A DNA stretch of 64,000 nt. Source: Sipunculus nudus. Taxonomy: Eukaryota; Annelida; Sipuncula; Golfingiida; Sipunculidae. The notes under the pieces were generated by a model. It ran no database searches. It saw only the letters and a list, made by a program, of their open reading frames with translations, and was not told the origin of the DNA. Of this stretch, positions 26,201 through 36,978 are shown one piece after another. A program made the position numbers and the translations under genes. The first letter of the stretch is position 1, and every line of letters starts with the position of its first letter. The DNA lies in contig CM049307.1 in assembly GCA_026874595.1 (NCBI GenBank), positions 20,065,079 to 20,129,078 of the forward strand, written 5' to 3'.

Positions 26201-29200
26201 GCTTAAATTCTGCTCTGCTCAGCTGACTTTGATGACGGTGCGAATTTGTGATTGGTTTTGCTGTACCTGCGAAATCGAATGAGATAATAAACCAGGTATA
26301 AAATGAAAGCAGGTATAAAGTAACACATCTTGACAAAGGAACTCGAATGAGATGTGTGACTGGGTTAATTGAAGGTGAGTCTGATTTACATATATGTTTA
26401 ACGGATGATGGGCGACTGGGTTCACTGATAAAACAATGTGATTTAATACCGTATTTAACATTTCGATCACTTCTCTTTAGGCATATCAAATAGATAACCC
26501 ATTGAAGAGAACAGCAGTCGCCGTAGTTCAGGTGACAGTCACAGATGTCAATGATAACAAACCTGAAATGGACCAGACACAATACACAGTCAGCATTCCA
26601 GAGAACATGCCGGCAGGATTCTCCTTGATAACAGTCTCAGGATCCGACAAGGATGAGGTAAATGTTTCACACTATAGTTCACACTAAGGAGCGAGAATGT
26701 CCAATCTCCCTCCACCATGTTCATTTATATCATCCGAGTTATACTGAGTTTAGGTTAAATGTTGACCGTTTCGCAAAAAAAAAGCAGAAAATTGTAGTAT
26801 AGGTATTACGGTACGCTCTTTACACAGCGCTTTAACTATAGGCCTACTACCTATATCGTAAGCGTGTTTGTTATGGCCTCGTATCCTGAATTGCTACACC
26901 AGAGAGGAGCACTGTATTTTTGTCCAATCAAATGAGACCTTGTGCTGGAAGACACAGCCAAGCGAGGAATACACGGAGCCAATCATTTTCATATCGTTTT
27001 GAGTGACAGCTCATCGCCCCGGTAACCGTCTGAACAGGCCATAGGCTCAGAGAGAATTGCCCCAGACGTGGTTTGCTTAGGGCCTTGGACACACAGGATG
27101 CCCGGCCGGTGAGCTGTAATTCAAACGAAACGTAACAACAAAAGCTGCGTGCACACCTCGCTGGCTGGTTTCAGTTCTGCAGACAACAGATACATGGCTA
27201 CTCTAACACAGTCATAATGTCAAAATCGAATCGGTCGATGATGCGAGAATGCAGAGGGAGCAATTAAAATTCGACCGTAAACTGTCACCAATCGGCGCTT
27301 GAAGCGCAGCTATGGGCGGAGCCAGGATGCCTGACGAGTGTTTGTTTATTGGCATCTGGTTGGCTGCTTGTCACATCATACGCACGTTTTTTTTCAGCGG
27401 ACAACGAACCGCCATCTGGTGTCTAAATATATCATAAACGGTCAAAGCTGGCAGCGTGAAAATCAGTTGTTTCTTTAGAAGCGCAAGATTTTCGCTGCCT
27501 CGGGAGCGTAGTATGACGGGTTATCTTTGCAAACCCGTTGTAAATACGTTATCTATTAGTTTTTTTTTGTAATTTTATTCCAGGCTGTTTTAAATGTGCA
27601 CTTGCAACACGTAATCTGTTTTATCGCTTTACATAACAGGAGTTTATGCTTGTGGAATGGTCAGTTTATATCTAATTTCAGGGAAACAATTCCGTGATAG
27701 AATATGCAATGACAGATACTTACAATGCATTATCTATTGAGAAAAATACTGGGGAAATTAGGGTGAAGAATGGCGCCATATTGGACCGCGAAGTGTATCC
27801 TCAGCTGGTCTTACAGGTAGGCCATCCGTTTATTGATCTGATGCCTAACACACCCTATAGTATTTGGATGGTAAGTGCACTGGGTCAGCAGCTATAAGCT
27901 TAAAAACCGAGACCACAGGGGTATGCCCCTTTTCACCTGGGCGTTATGGGCACTTTTCTAAGGCTGAAGCCATACATATGGACTACATAAAACCATATAC
28001 CCTTCCAAGGATATGTTCACGTTGCTGTTGGTGTATGTGTGTGTGTTGTCATCCTATGTAGACTTTAAAAAAAGAGATAAGAATAAACCTCTCACCGAGA
28101 TTAGGTTGCCAAATTGGAAGAAATCACAAAGACATATTCTCATATACCTCGATCATATGATAATAAAAGTCCACCTTTCTTTGTATTGAAACGTTAAACA
28201 TTTATTTCTGCATGTCACTACAGTGATATATTTAATCGTGTTCCAGGTTTGGGCCAGAGAGAAGATGACAGCGGAGACTTGGGAGAGCGAGAACGCCACA
28301 GTCCGTGTTGACCTCACCGACGTTAACGACAATAACCCTATTTTTTATCCGACCTCCCTGTATTCCTATGACGTAGATGTGTCATTAGATTATAATGGAA
28401 CAGTCGGATGGGTAAGGATTGATATTTGTTTAACAAATTTTTTTAACCAACTAGGTTATATAACGATGATATATGTTATAAACGAAACAACGTTTTTGTT
28501 TCTTCAGGGATTCTGACAATCCAAACATTTTTTTGTTACAAGTGGTTGTGTCATTGGGTTCTCATTCAGTTTCTCTTTAATCGGTAGCAGATGCACGGCA
28601 TTGTTGTATTCATTATTCATGTTCAAACTTTTTCTCTACTTTGGGATGAAGATACGGCATGTAATACGAAATGATAAAAAATCAGATTCCGTTCTTCTAA
28701 GCTGCCGCCCATGGAAGAACCATCCTTCAGCCCGTTAGACAATTTAGTTCCCCATGTCGTCTTTGAAGACATTTTATTTGTTCGAAAGATAAACGGATGC
28801 GTATGTAAAGCGCCGATACTCTTGGTACTAAATCAGTTGGAAATACCCGAACATAACTGTGCAACATATTTGAATTTGTAAAAAGAAGGCAATATAAGGG
28901 ATTGCCTTGGTGCAAGGCTGAGAATTACACACCAGGTGACCCGGGCTCCATACTCAGCCTTGAACATGTTCTTACGAAATATCGTAGCGGTCCTTCTGAT
29001 TTATCAGAAGGAAAGAATAAAAGAGTAATTAAGAATAAGATGCAGCTTAAACTATGTTCACTCTACCTATATATCCTTTATATATCAGTTTCCATACATG
29101 TGGAGTCTCCTGTTTATGTTATATATGATATAACCGCATTTTATCATGAAGAGAAGAGCAGAAGACCATCACTGACACAGCCATGTTGCTGAGGCATGAA

Positions 29201-32200
29201 CTCTGGTCACCCATGACCTGACCTGTGACCTGACCTCTGGTGTACCAGAGTAATTTATTGCTAATAAATCTATTTAAAAAAATCTTATTTCATGAATAAT
29301 ACTTATGAGTAAATGATAATATATGGCTACAATAAGTCCTTTATAAGTTTATGGCTATATCTTTTAAGGTTTTAACAAATTTGACTATGGAAGTTATGGA
29401 AACAATATTTACTATAATTTATTTGGGACAATAATCAGAGGACAACTTTTCTGATATCAATAAGGTCAAGGACAGGGTCATGTGACAAAAAATAAACATG
29501 ACCGCATGGCAGGCTAAAAAAAACCAACAGGAGTTGAAATCTTAACAATTTCCTTATATGGGCACTTCTACATAATTTATTTTTACTCCAGAACAGTTTG
29601 TTAGCCATTATTGGTAAGAAATTTGCTAAATTGCCTCCATTTTCTCTGTTTATTTTACAAATATCCCAATATACCCCTGCTACGCTTTTCCATAAGAGGA
29701 TCCCCATAACTGAAATCTCATTTCAGTTATGAACCCATAACAATATAAGGGAAAACGGCAAAATGACACACCTTAGGGACAGGTTGATTTGGAGGTTGTC
29801 ATTATTTTAACACTTTTATGTATTTTTAGGCCACCCAAGCATAAGTTGTCTCCATTACCATGTTGTAAAATGATGTAGGTTATACTTGGTTCCAGGTATA
29901 TGCGAACGACACAGATCAGGGAGAGAATGCGGTTGTTCGATATTCAATCACTCACACCGCCGGACCAGCGACAGGCCAGCTTTTCAAAATAAACGAGACT
30001 TCGGGTGAGATTTCGTTTTTCAAGTCACCGACAGGTATCGCTGACGGGATTTACACATTAACAGTCCTTGCAACAGACCAGTCCCTGATAACATCACAGC
30101 GCAGGTCAGTGACTTTAAAGCTTGTATGAAATATCCTAAGGTTATCCAAAATATCCATACTTACAATATAAATGCCAATTACCTTGAATAGACAGTTGTG
30201 GTTACACTTAATATACGGTTTACATCAAAGGGATGTGACATTGGCGCTACTTTATTTACACCCAATATGATTCACCAGAAATGATTAACCTGAAACATGT
30301 AAACGTATCGACATCAAACCAAAGCACCTCCGCACCATGGAAGAATGAATGTTGGATTCTTTGTACGAAAATCTGCTTCCTGACGCTTATCGTTCTGGAG
30401 GTTTAGTTTCACCTCATTCGCATTTACGCTTATGAAAGTTAATTTTGTCAGTATAATTTTGTGTCAGATCCGCGACAGCCGTGGTTCAGTTGAACTTGTA
30501 TCGGCCGACTACCGCGGCACCTCCCACCACACAGGGGTCAACAGCTGTGTCACAGAACACGACCTCAAACCAGATTTCAACTACGATGGTCAGCGGTTCT
30601 CCTGCAAATACCAACTCGGACGCATTGACAAGTTTACTTATGTCGACATCGCTATCGGAGGTTCTTGCGTCAAATGGTACAGCCCTAGTGGGAACAGTAA
30701 CCGTGGCGGAGACCATGACGGGAACCATGACGACGGATCTGTCGTCTGAGCCCGATAGTAGTGGTGATATCTCCGTTACAGGCAGTTCTGTGACTGGAAC
30801 CGGCGGAACATCATTGGACTACTCGGCCAACACATTGGCGGTAACTTCTGTACCGATTAATACGTCACATGGTGCGACCGGGACATTATCTCCAAATGTA
30901 ACGGGACGTCTGAATAGTACGTCGACTAGTGTTTCCTCATCCGGCAACCAGCCCACAGCTGGAAACGTCGCTTCATCTGAATCATCTGTAACAGGAGGTA
31001 TGGTACCAATACTCTGACATCTTCACTGGCTACCCGTGCATCAGCATACAGAGATTAATAGTCAATTGACATGTACAAAATCGTTCCTGTGCCCCAATTA
31101 GATAATCAGGGACACTTATCATTTTCTTTTGCTGTTTCTTTAAAAACAAAACTTGGTGTATTTGAAGTCATTCAAGTGAGCTATCTAGCGTTACAGTTTC
31201 ATTTGTTTATTTAATAGACAAATTTTACATTGACATGTTTTATTATATACATTGATTATCGGTGACTTTTTTTAGATTTTTAAAATTGAAATATGTTTTG
31301 GTAATTGCGTAATTTCGTGTCAGATTCGAGGCAAGTCTGTTTAAGGATCTTGATAATAATTGGGGAATTTGCTTCATATAATTACACAAAATTATTACCA
31401 TTGTAGCAACCACAGTGACAATATCGACATCAGGGACCAACAAGGCAGTCTCTTCTGTGGCAGCGTCCTCATCGACAGGAATTCGAGAGAAAACCTCTGG
31501 ATTGACCACAACCGTTGTTTCTACCAGCTCCGTACGAACAACAACGGATGTCTCATCATCATACACAGCATTCATTAGCACAGATAGCTCGTCGGTCCAG
31601 ACGACGTCCATCTCGGACACGGATAGACCCACTAAAGATACACCCTCAGGTTCTGGTGACCGGACCACCACTGATACACTGAAAACGACTGCACAGTCGT
31701 CAAAACTTTCCACTGACCCAGGGGACACGACTACAGAATCATCAAAACTTCCGATCAATAGGTCTGTGTGTTGCATCCCGAGTTTATGGTTAATTATTCT
31801 CCGCCACGACGTGAGGTATCATATTTCGATTTGGTCGCTTTGAGTTGTTGATTAGCAAACGTATTAAAAAAAGATATGAATGGATTTCTTAGAAATTTTG
31901 TTTTGAGTAAGGGTATCACCCTAGGAAGATCTTTAAAGTTAGGTTGAAACCCATTTTTAATTCAAATTCATTCGCAGGTAGTAGGGGCCGAGTTTGTTTT
32001 GGAGCTCATCTGTGAAGCGTGTCAGTGAAACGTGACGTAGTGTAGAACCCAGTAAAGTTATATTAAGATCGTGGCGGAGGAATCCATGTAGGCTTCGAGT
32101 ACATATTAAGTTTTATTAAAACACTCTACGGGGCAGCCCGTGCGGGGGAAACGTTTCTGTTGTAAGCAGTAGCAACTGATAAAATAAACATGTTACAAAT

Positions 32201-34565
32201 ATGATGAGTCACTTGAAATTACATGGTCACATGCATAGATTTACCAAAAATTACCGGTTACATTTCCTGAAGAATCAAAATTAATCATTTTTACAAAGGA
32301 TAAATCTAGAATTATTTATACAAATACAAATTAATAGAACAATCTTGTTATTAGATTTCCTTATTGCCATTGATGACTTGTAACAGTGTTTACCGCATTT
32401 AAAATTGAAATATCCAAACAACGCATATCGGTGCAAACACTTTTCATGTTCAAGGATAAAGCATAATTACATATTACTTGAACTAATGCGTAAACAGAGC
32501 TTACCCTGAAACTATTTTTGCCCACAGTCTTGGGTAAATCTTCCAAAGCTGTTATGCAACCCTGAAATAATTTCTTCTCCAGCATGACCACGAAGACTCC
32601 CGGCACTACACCAGCGAGGGAAACTGTCACTTCATATACAGACTCTGCACAGTCTCAGACCACTAGCGTACCATATACCTGCCCACCAGTGGGAGACACT
32701 ACATTAGCAGCAAACGACTCCATTGCAGGAACACAAATCCCAGGAATACACGTAAGCAGCATTTACGTGACCGAAGAAAAAATACGTTCAGTTCTGAATA
32801 TCTTGTACAAAGTTTGCATGGAAAAAATGGATACCGTTTTTCATCGATGATAATCCGTATTTATTTTTCATATAAAATCGAAACAAAATACCTTGGTGCA
32901 ATGGTGCGTATTATACATGATAACATAATTTTCTGAACTATTTTACTGCTGCATTCAACATGGTTTGCACGTTCGAATCACTGAAAGATTGCCAAAATAA
33001 ATGAGACTATCGCAAATACAAATTACATCTTTCACTTTTTGGTCGAATCACGGGTTGTGTAATACAAAGGGATATGTGTTTTTCTACCAAAGTCGTGGTT
33101 CAAAATTAGGGTGAGGATTATCTATGGTAGCGGATTATCTATGGTGAAAGATGGTAATGTGTTTTCAGCCATAAGAATTAATACACACAGGCACCCATTA
33201 GAACTCACAGACACCAAACACTCTGAATCACTGTGTATTTTATTCACAACACTGTTGAATCTACGTTGCAGAGTCAGACCCTGCCTCTCTTACTGACGGG
33301 GTGCATCCTTGGTCTCGTCATCCTCCTCCTCACCAGCATCATCGTCATCCTCTTGATCCGACATCGTCCCGTACCTAAACATGACAAGTGTTCCGGCAGT
33401 GACCTGCCCGGCGACTCATTCTTCTGGAGGGACCAAGAACCCCTGCTGACAGAAACAGAGTCACCGACACCGTCACCGGTCACGTTCATCAACCCGCTCC
33501 ATTCTGAAGCACATGCTGAGCAGGTGAGCAGGAGTGGTTTATGACACCCACACCCATGTTCATTTATTGCAATAGGATGAATTATGCCACAAGATTTTAG
33601 CATTACATTTTTCTGTGTAGTAATTATATCAGCTGGGGTCTATTTGGCCTAGAATGTCTTTAGTAATTAGGAATCTGAGCAAAAATCTGTGTGTGGAAGT
33701 AATGGCAGTCAGAAATTTCCTACAATGCTAGCCACTTCGTATTTATATTGAAAGCACCCATGTACATCGTTTATGTGTGATTGGTCCAATACCTGAGCCA
33801 CACAATTTATTTTGAACATGAATAAAACTGATAAATATCCAATATAGGCAGCTGTCATATACCCATTCCAAGTCTATGACCAATTACAACCCAGCATCAT
33901 ACCGATTTTGAAGGAACATGTGACCCTTACTTATGATGATATATTATTGATAATATGGATCGAGGTTTATTTTTATACATTTTTTATACATATGACCCTT
34001 ACTTATGATGATATATTATTGATAATATGGATCGAGGTTTATTTTTTATACATTTTAACAGATAAACGCTGATTCCGTGAGCGTCGACACATCAATAGCG
34101 GACACAATTGTTGAGCGACAATCACAGACAACGGAGCCGTCTCAGGTTGTGATGAGACCAAAATATGCAGTAGTGCAAAGGAAAAACACCAGTACTAGCT
34201 CAGTGTTAAGCAGTGACGATTCGCTCAGTATGGGCCTGCGTCTTGATAGGGAGAGTTGTGTTACCGCCAATGATGGCGCATGCGCTGAACCATCTTCCGG
34301 TTCCGCCGCTTGGAAAGACTCGGGTGTCGATCTTTTGGACAGCATTTTTGGAACACCTGGTGCCGCTGCTGTTAACACAACGCCTCAACCGGAGTACAGA
34401 AATATTGACCCTGCTTCAGATGCCACAGATACTGACGACAGCGACGTTAAAATTGATGTGCCTGATGTCAGGGAAACACCAGACCCCATGAGAAGAAAGT
34501 CATTAAACGAGCCATGGCCGTCCCTGTCAAGAGTGACTAGAATAAAAGATGTAACTTTCATATGA
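13153..34565 (+). CDS. Transmembrane cadherin with mucin-like stalk (CDHR5/protocadherin-like architecture), complete
   Basis: Exons: 13153-13210, 15620-15706, 16085-16263, 17183-17239, 18225-18275, 19794-19886, 20342-20431, 22183-22302, 22900-23016, 24725-24827, 25441-25553, 26481-26657, 27682-27816, 28247-28411, 29896-30104, 30468-30997, 31407-31761, 32583-32751, 33272-33523, 34062-34565. Phases agree throughout and total 3564 nt (1187 residues). Order: signal peptide (1-~20); five extracellular cadherin repeats (~30-599); Ser/Thr-rich stalk (~600-930); one membrane helix (~942-965); cytoplasmic tail (966-1187). Calcium motifs: DVNDNKP (378-384), DVNDNNP (485-491), LDRE (343-346, 449-452) and DxD (303-305, 412-414, 520-522). 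Repeats plus mucin stalk plus a C-terminal PDZ-type ligand recall CDHR5 of the intermicrovillar adhesion complex. The family call is firm; orthology to CDHR5 is inference. No classical catenin-binding motif is evident. Confidence 0.9.
14337..14421. repeat. 27-bp tandem repeat, 3 copies (cadherin intron 1)
   Basis: Three near-identical copies of GTAAAACCTCCATGAATTAT plus TTAATTT. Nearby G-runs at about 14148-14164 and 14235-14249 flank low-complexity sequence. Confidence 0.85.
15620..30104 (+). CDS. Cadherin exons 2-15: extracellular cadherin repeats EC1-EC5
   Basis: EC1 starts CPSFLQLPDNKFIVFREDQA and ends at the degenerate linker EVNLHDPYF (156-164). EC2 contains LDYDFGTRLYSLNVSAT and ends DGDDQNPTF (264-272). 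EC3 carries DQD and LDRE and ends DVNDNKPEM. EC4 starts YTVSIPENMPAG, carries DKD and LDRE and ends DVNDNNPIF. EC5 starts near YSYDVDVSLDYNG, carries DTD and ends near TAVVQLNLYRP. Calcium-ligand motifs become canonical from EC3 outward toward the membrane, while the EC1-EC2 linker lacks the DxNDN pattern. Most exon junctions here are phase 0. Confidence 0.88.
16300..16990. repeat. Degenerate short tandem repeats in cadherin intron 3
   Basis: Loose repetition of AAGGACGAAAT-like and ACTGTAA-like words every ~50 bp (16370-16760), then an A-rich stretch of TACCGAAAAGTTACC-type repeats (16895-16975). Confidence 0.5.
17109..17141. repeat. (TA)n microsatellite in cadherin intron 3
   Basis: Uninterrupted TA dinucleotide tract just upstream of the exon 4 acceptor at 17182. 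Confidence 0.9.
18593..19715. repeat. Bivalve-type interspersed repeat with three diverged ~350-bp units (cadherin intron 5)
   Basis: The left end is a hairpin: AGCTCAGCTGACT, GAA, AGTCAACTGAGCT (18596-18624), then GTCCGTTGTCCGTCCGTCCG. Three diverged units follow near 18675, 19006 and 19400, sharing '..AACC(G/A)(T/C)TTG(A/G)(A/C)C..AGAA(A/T)CTTCTAA'. AGTTGACTTTCAGTCAG recurs at about 20677, suggesting another fragment of the same family. No coding capacity. Confidence 0.65.
21586..21765. repeat. Tandem repeat, ~38-bp unit, 5 copies (cadherin intron 7)
   Basis: Copies begin TTTGCAATCCAAGTCACTCT at about 21586, 21622 and 21660, and with changes at 21700 and 21737, each separated by a T-run and CTCATTCA. 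It creates an open frame of repeated peptides that is not a gene. Confidence 0.85.
23165..23231. repeat. (AT)n microsatellite in cadherin intron 9
   Basis: Uninterrupted AT dinucleotide tract. Confidence 0.9.
24230..24545. repeat. Three copies of a ~115-bp self-complementary repeat (cadherin intron 9)
   Basis: Each copy starts GTTGATCGGTTATTGGGCCT (or variant, at about 24249, 24369 and 24480) and ends GTCTGAACCAATAACCGAC. CGGTTATTGG and CCAATAACCG are reverse complements, so each copy can form a stem of ~10 bp around a ~35-base loop. Confidence 0.75.
26658..27681. other. Cadherin intron 12 with a compositionally distinct, possibly regulatory core (about 26820-27470)
   Basis: Unlike the AT-rich introns around it, this core is GC-balanced and CpG-containing. 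It carries two CCAATCA words (26933, 26980), TGACAGCTCATC (TALE-type TGACAG) at 27004, TGTTTATTGGC and GCCATCTGG. There is no open frame with coding character and no transposon end. A cis-regulatory element or embedded promoter is possible; this is inference from composition and motif density. Confidence 0.3.
30468..32751 (+). CDS. Cadherin exons 16-18: mucin-like Ser/Thr/Pro stalk
   Basis: Three exons (30468-30997, 31407-31761, 32583-32751) encode about 350 residues, mostly Ser, Thr, Gly and Val (for example RPTTAAPPTTQGSTAVSQNT and SGDRTTTDTLKTTAQSSKLS). This stretch is expected to be heavily O-glycosylated and extended, holding the cadherin repeats away from the membrane. There is no exact short tandem repeat, unlike many mucins. 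One pair of cysteine-containing residues (PYTCPPVGD) lies near its end. Confidence 0.85.
33272..33523 (+). CDS. Cadherin exon 19: transmembrane helix and juxtamembrane tail
   Basis: The exon encodes LLLTGCILGLVILLLTSIIV followed by ILLIRHR, a single hydrophobic helix (~942-965) with a basic stop-transfer end. After that come KHDKCSGSDLPGDSFFW and an acidic, Ser/Thr/Pro-containing stretch (LLTETESPTPSP). Acceptor TTGCAG and donor GTGAGC flank it, both phase 0. Confidence 0.9.
33921..34058. repeat. 72-bp direct duplication next to the last cadherin acceptor
   Basis: TGACCCTTACTTATGATGAT and the following ~50 bp occur at 33921 and again at 33993 with almost no differences. The second copy runs into the TTTTAACAG acceptor of exon 20. 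Being so similar, it is recent. Confidence 0.9.
34062..34565 (+). CDS. Cadherin exon 20: cytoplasmic tail with C-terminal PDZ-type ligand
   Basis: The 167-codon last exon begins INADSVSVDTSIADTIVERQ and ends RIKDVTFI followed by TGA at 34563-34565. The tail is Ser/Thr/Asp-rich and probably disordered. The final TFI fits the class I PDZ consensus (S/T-x-hydrophobic), as in cadherins that bind harmonin-type scaffolds. The partner is inferred, not shown. Confidence 0.85.
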   Translation: MNADSVSVDTSIADTIVERQSQTTEPSQVVMRPKYAVVQRKNTSTSSVLSSDDSLSMGLRLDRESCVTANDGACAEPSSGSAAWKDSGVDLLDSIFGTPGAAAVNTTPQPEYRNIDPASDATDTDDSDVKIDVPDVRETPDPMRRKSLNEPWPSLSRVTRIKDVTFI

Positions 34566-34914
34566 TAACTGATGTAAATACGTAAAGCGACGGAGAACAA
34601 CTGGGGTTAAAATGGATTATTAACGGTATATATATTCATTCCGTTGAATTATTTTCCTCATTCACGGGAAGAGGGTTTATATTTTGAAAAGATGTCGAAC
34701 CTACAGTTTGTAATGATGAAAAATCCAAGTGTAAAAGCAACTGTAACAATTACATGTACCTTGTCTCAACGTTCTCCATTAATGTCGAGCTGGCGGTTAT
34801 GTAGAGTTTTAATGTCGCACAGCACAATGAATATATTATATTTAAGTAAAAAATTACTGAGGCGTCAGAATCTTTCCTTTTTATATGATTTGAACATTTT
34901 ATGATATCACAAAT

Positions 34915-34920
34915 AATAAA
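34915..34920 (+). promoter_or_regulatory. Candidate poly(A) signal of the cadherin gene
   Basis: First AATAAA after the cadherin stop, about 350 nt downstream, at the start of an (AAT)n tract. A plausible cleavage signal, though the tract makes chance occurrence easy. Confidence 0.4.
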
Positions 34921-34926
34921 AATAAA

Positions 34927-34963
<37 letters not shown>

Positions 34964-36978
34964 TAATAACATTATTATGAGTAATAATATGTGGTATCCG
35001 TGAATGTTCTGTGTCCAAAGTACATTAAGGTTGTAAAACACTCTTAGTACTTGTTGGTATCCATCGCTTTTTATAGTTGATATAAGTCGCATGATACCAT
35101 ACATGCACTAAGGATAAGATAATGGTTCGTAATCATTTAAGAAAATCACTATATAAATACATCCTCAGTCACAAAAAAACCCTAGAAGTGTACACGTTAG
35201 TTTAAGCCTTTTCTTTGTCTTTAAGTACATATAATAAATATAATGTGATAAGCATATGCTGAATGTATTTAGAACATTTTGCATTTATTGCTTTGCTATA
35301 CCTTTAATCAAATCAGCCATTATGCCTTTTGTTTATAATATGATAATATTGCCTACGATAATGTACGAAAATATTTCTGCAAATAATTTATGCAAATATT
35401 TTTGATTCGTCGCATTTTTTAGTAGGCCCTGTATACGGGCAACAGGAGTACCCTTTCCTTGAATGAAATTTGAAGGATTCATATTTATCAAAGACTTTCT
35501 GAATAATATGCTGCTATAGCACGTTTTAAAATAATCTTATCGCGCTCGGGTGAGAGGTTAATGTATGAATTATGGTTACTGGATATATAAACTGTCAAAC
35601 ATTTTCTGATTACGCTCCCGGGGCAGGGGAAATCTAACGCTTCAACCGAGATGTAGATGGGATAGTAAATGCGCTGTGGAAAGAGCGTATGGCTTAAGAT
35701 AGCCCTCGATGACCCTTAATTAGCACGATATACGAAACAGGTAAACCCAGGTGCAGATATTGTACTCCAGAATATACTAATTATATGGTCTATTCGCGGA
35801 GGCAGTTCAAGCGTATCACCAAATTTTTCACAAATTTTCTCACAATTTGACAAACTGTTCACTACTTGTTGAACGCTTTGTAAACATGAAATAAATACAG
35901 AACGTGCCTCTAGCTCTACTTTCCTTTATAGTTTGGTGGGGAATATAGGCTGACTACGCGCTGGTCATTCTCTCAAATAAAAAGTTGTATAGGAGCGAAT
36001 AAAGAACCGTATATAACCGTCATAAAACCGTATCTTGCTGAGCTTTTTTCCTTAACATTTCTTTTATTTCTGACACAAGATTATAATGTATATGTATACA
36101 TGTACAGTTAAATATATTACCACACTATCATAATTCATATCCTGCTTATGCACAACTCCACTTATTTCCATCAATCGTTGATCTGTCAGAATATTCATGC
36201 ACTGTTTTAATTTTTTTTCTCTTAAAAAAGTATTATATATGTAGTAAAAATGAAATAAAAAAGATACTGGTGTAGGATGTGTAATAAAAAGAGCATTAAG
36301 ATTTTTCAGTAAATGGTTATTGGCAGATGACGAATGAGATGTGTGTTATGAATTGGCGTCTTCTTGTTTTAAATACCTGACCAAATGAAAAACATGACAA
36401 TGATAATTACAATAATTATATTTTAGCTCTGAATGGAGCCCTGCTAGCCATTTGGGAATATTATCTACTAGATTTTTGGCATTGTGGAAGGGCTATACTT
36501 GTTTCTCTGAAATATAATTTGTGTTTTATACTTGGTTTCTCGGAAAAACATTCAGTGGAGTTAGTTTAGCATTTGTCCAAGTGTTAACACACACACACAC
36601 ACACACATCGAGACCATCTCTTTTACGCTAGCCTTAATTGTTACAGTTAGGCGGTAAATCTGGACCCCCGCAAAATAAACAAAAGCTATGTAAGTCCTGA
36701 TTGATGTGCCGGCTTATATTACAATGTCGTCAAACCAGGGATTGTGGGAGAGAACGCGTGAGAAGTGTATCCTGCGGTTTGGCACCCCGCACTCTCATAG
36801 TGACATTTGTTCCTGCACTTACCTCAGATCCGTTACTGTGGTAACCGTACACCTGAGCACAAAGACCTGTGTTGGACAGATGTACAGCTAACAATGTACC
36901 CGTGACTTCCGGTTCACCTACACCAGCATCCGTATTTAATGTCCAGATTGACACCGTGTTAGTTGTGGATCGAGAGGC
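34921..36978. other. Intergenic region between the cadherin and the secreted EGF/sushi gene
   Basis: Contains an (AAT)n tract (34914-34970) and an (AC)n tract near 36590-36607. No coding exon is supported. The last ~250 bp are the presumed promoter of the next gene; no clear TATA box was seen. Confidence 0.4.
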
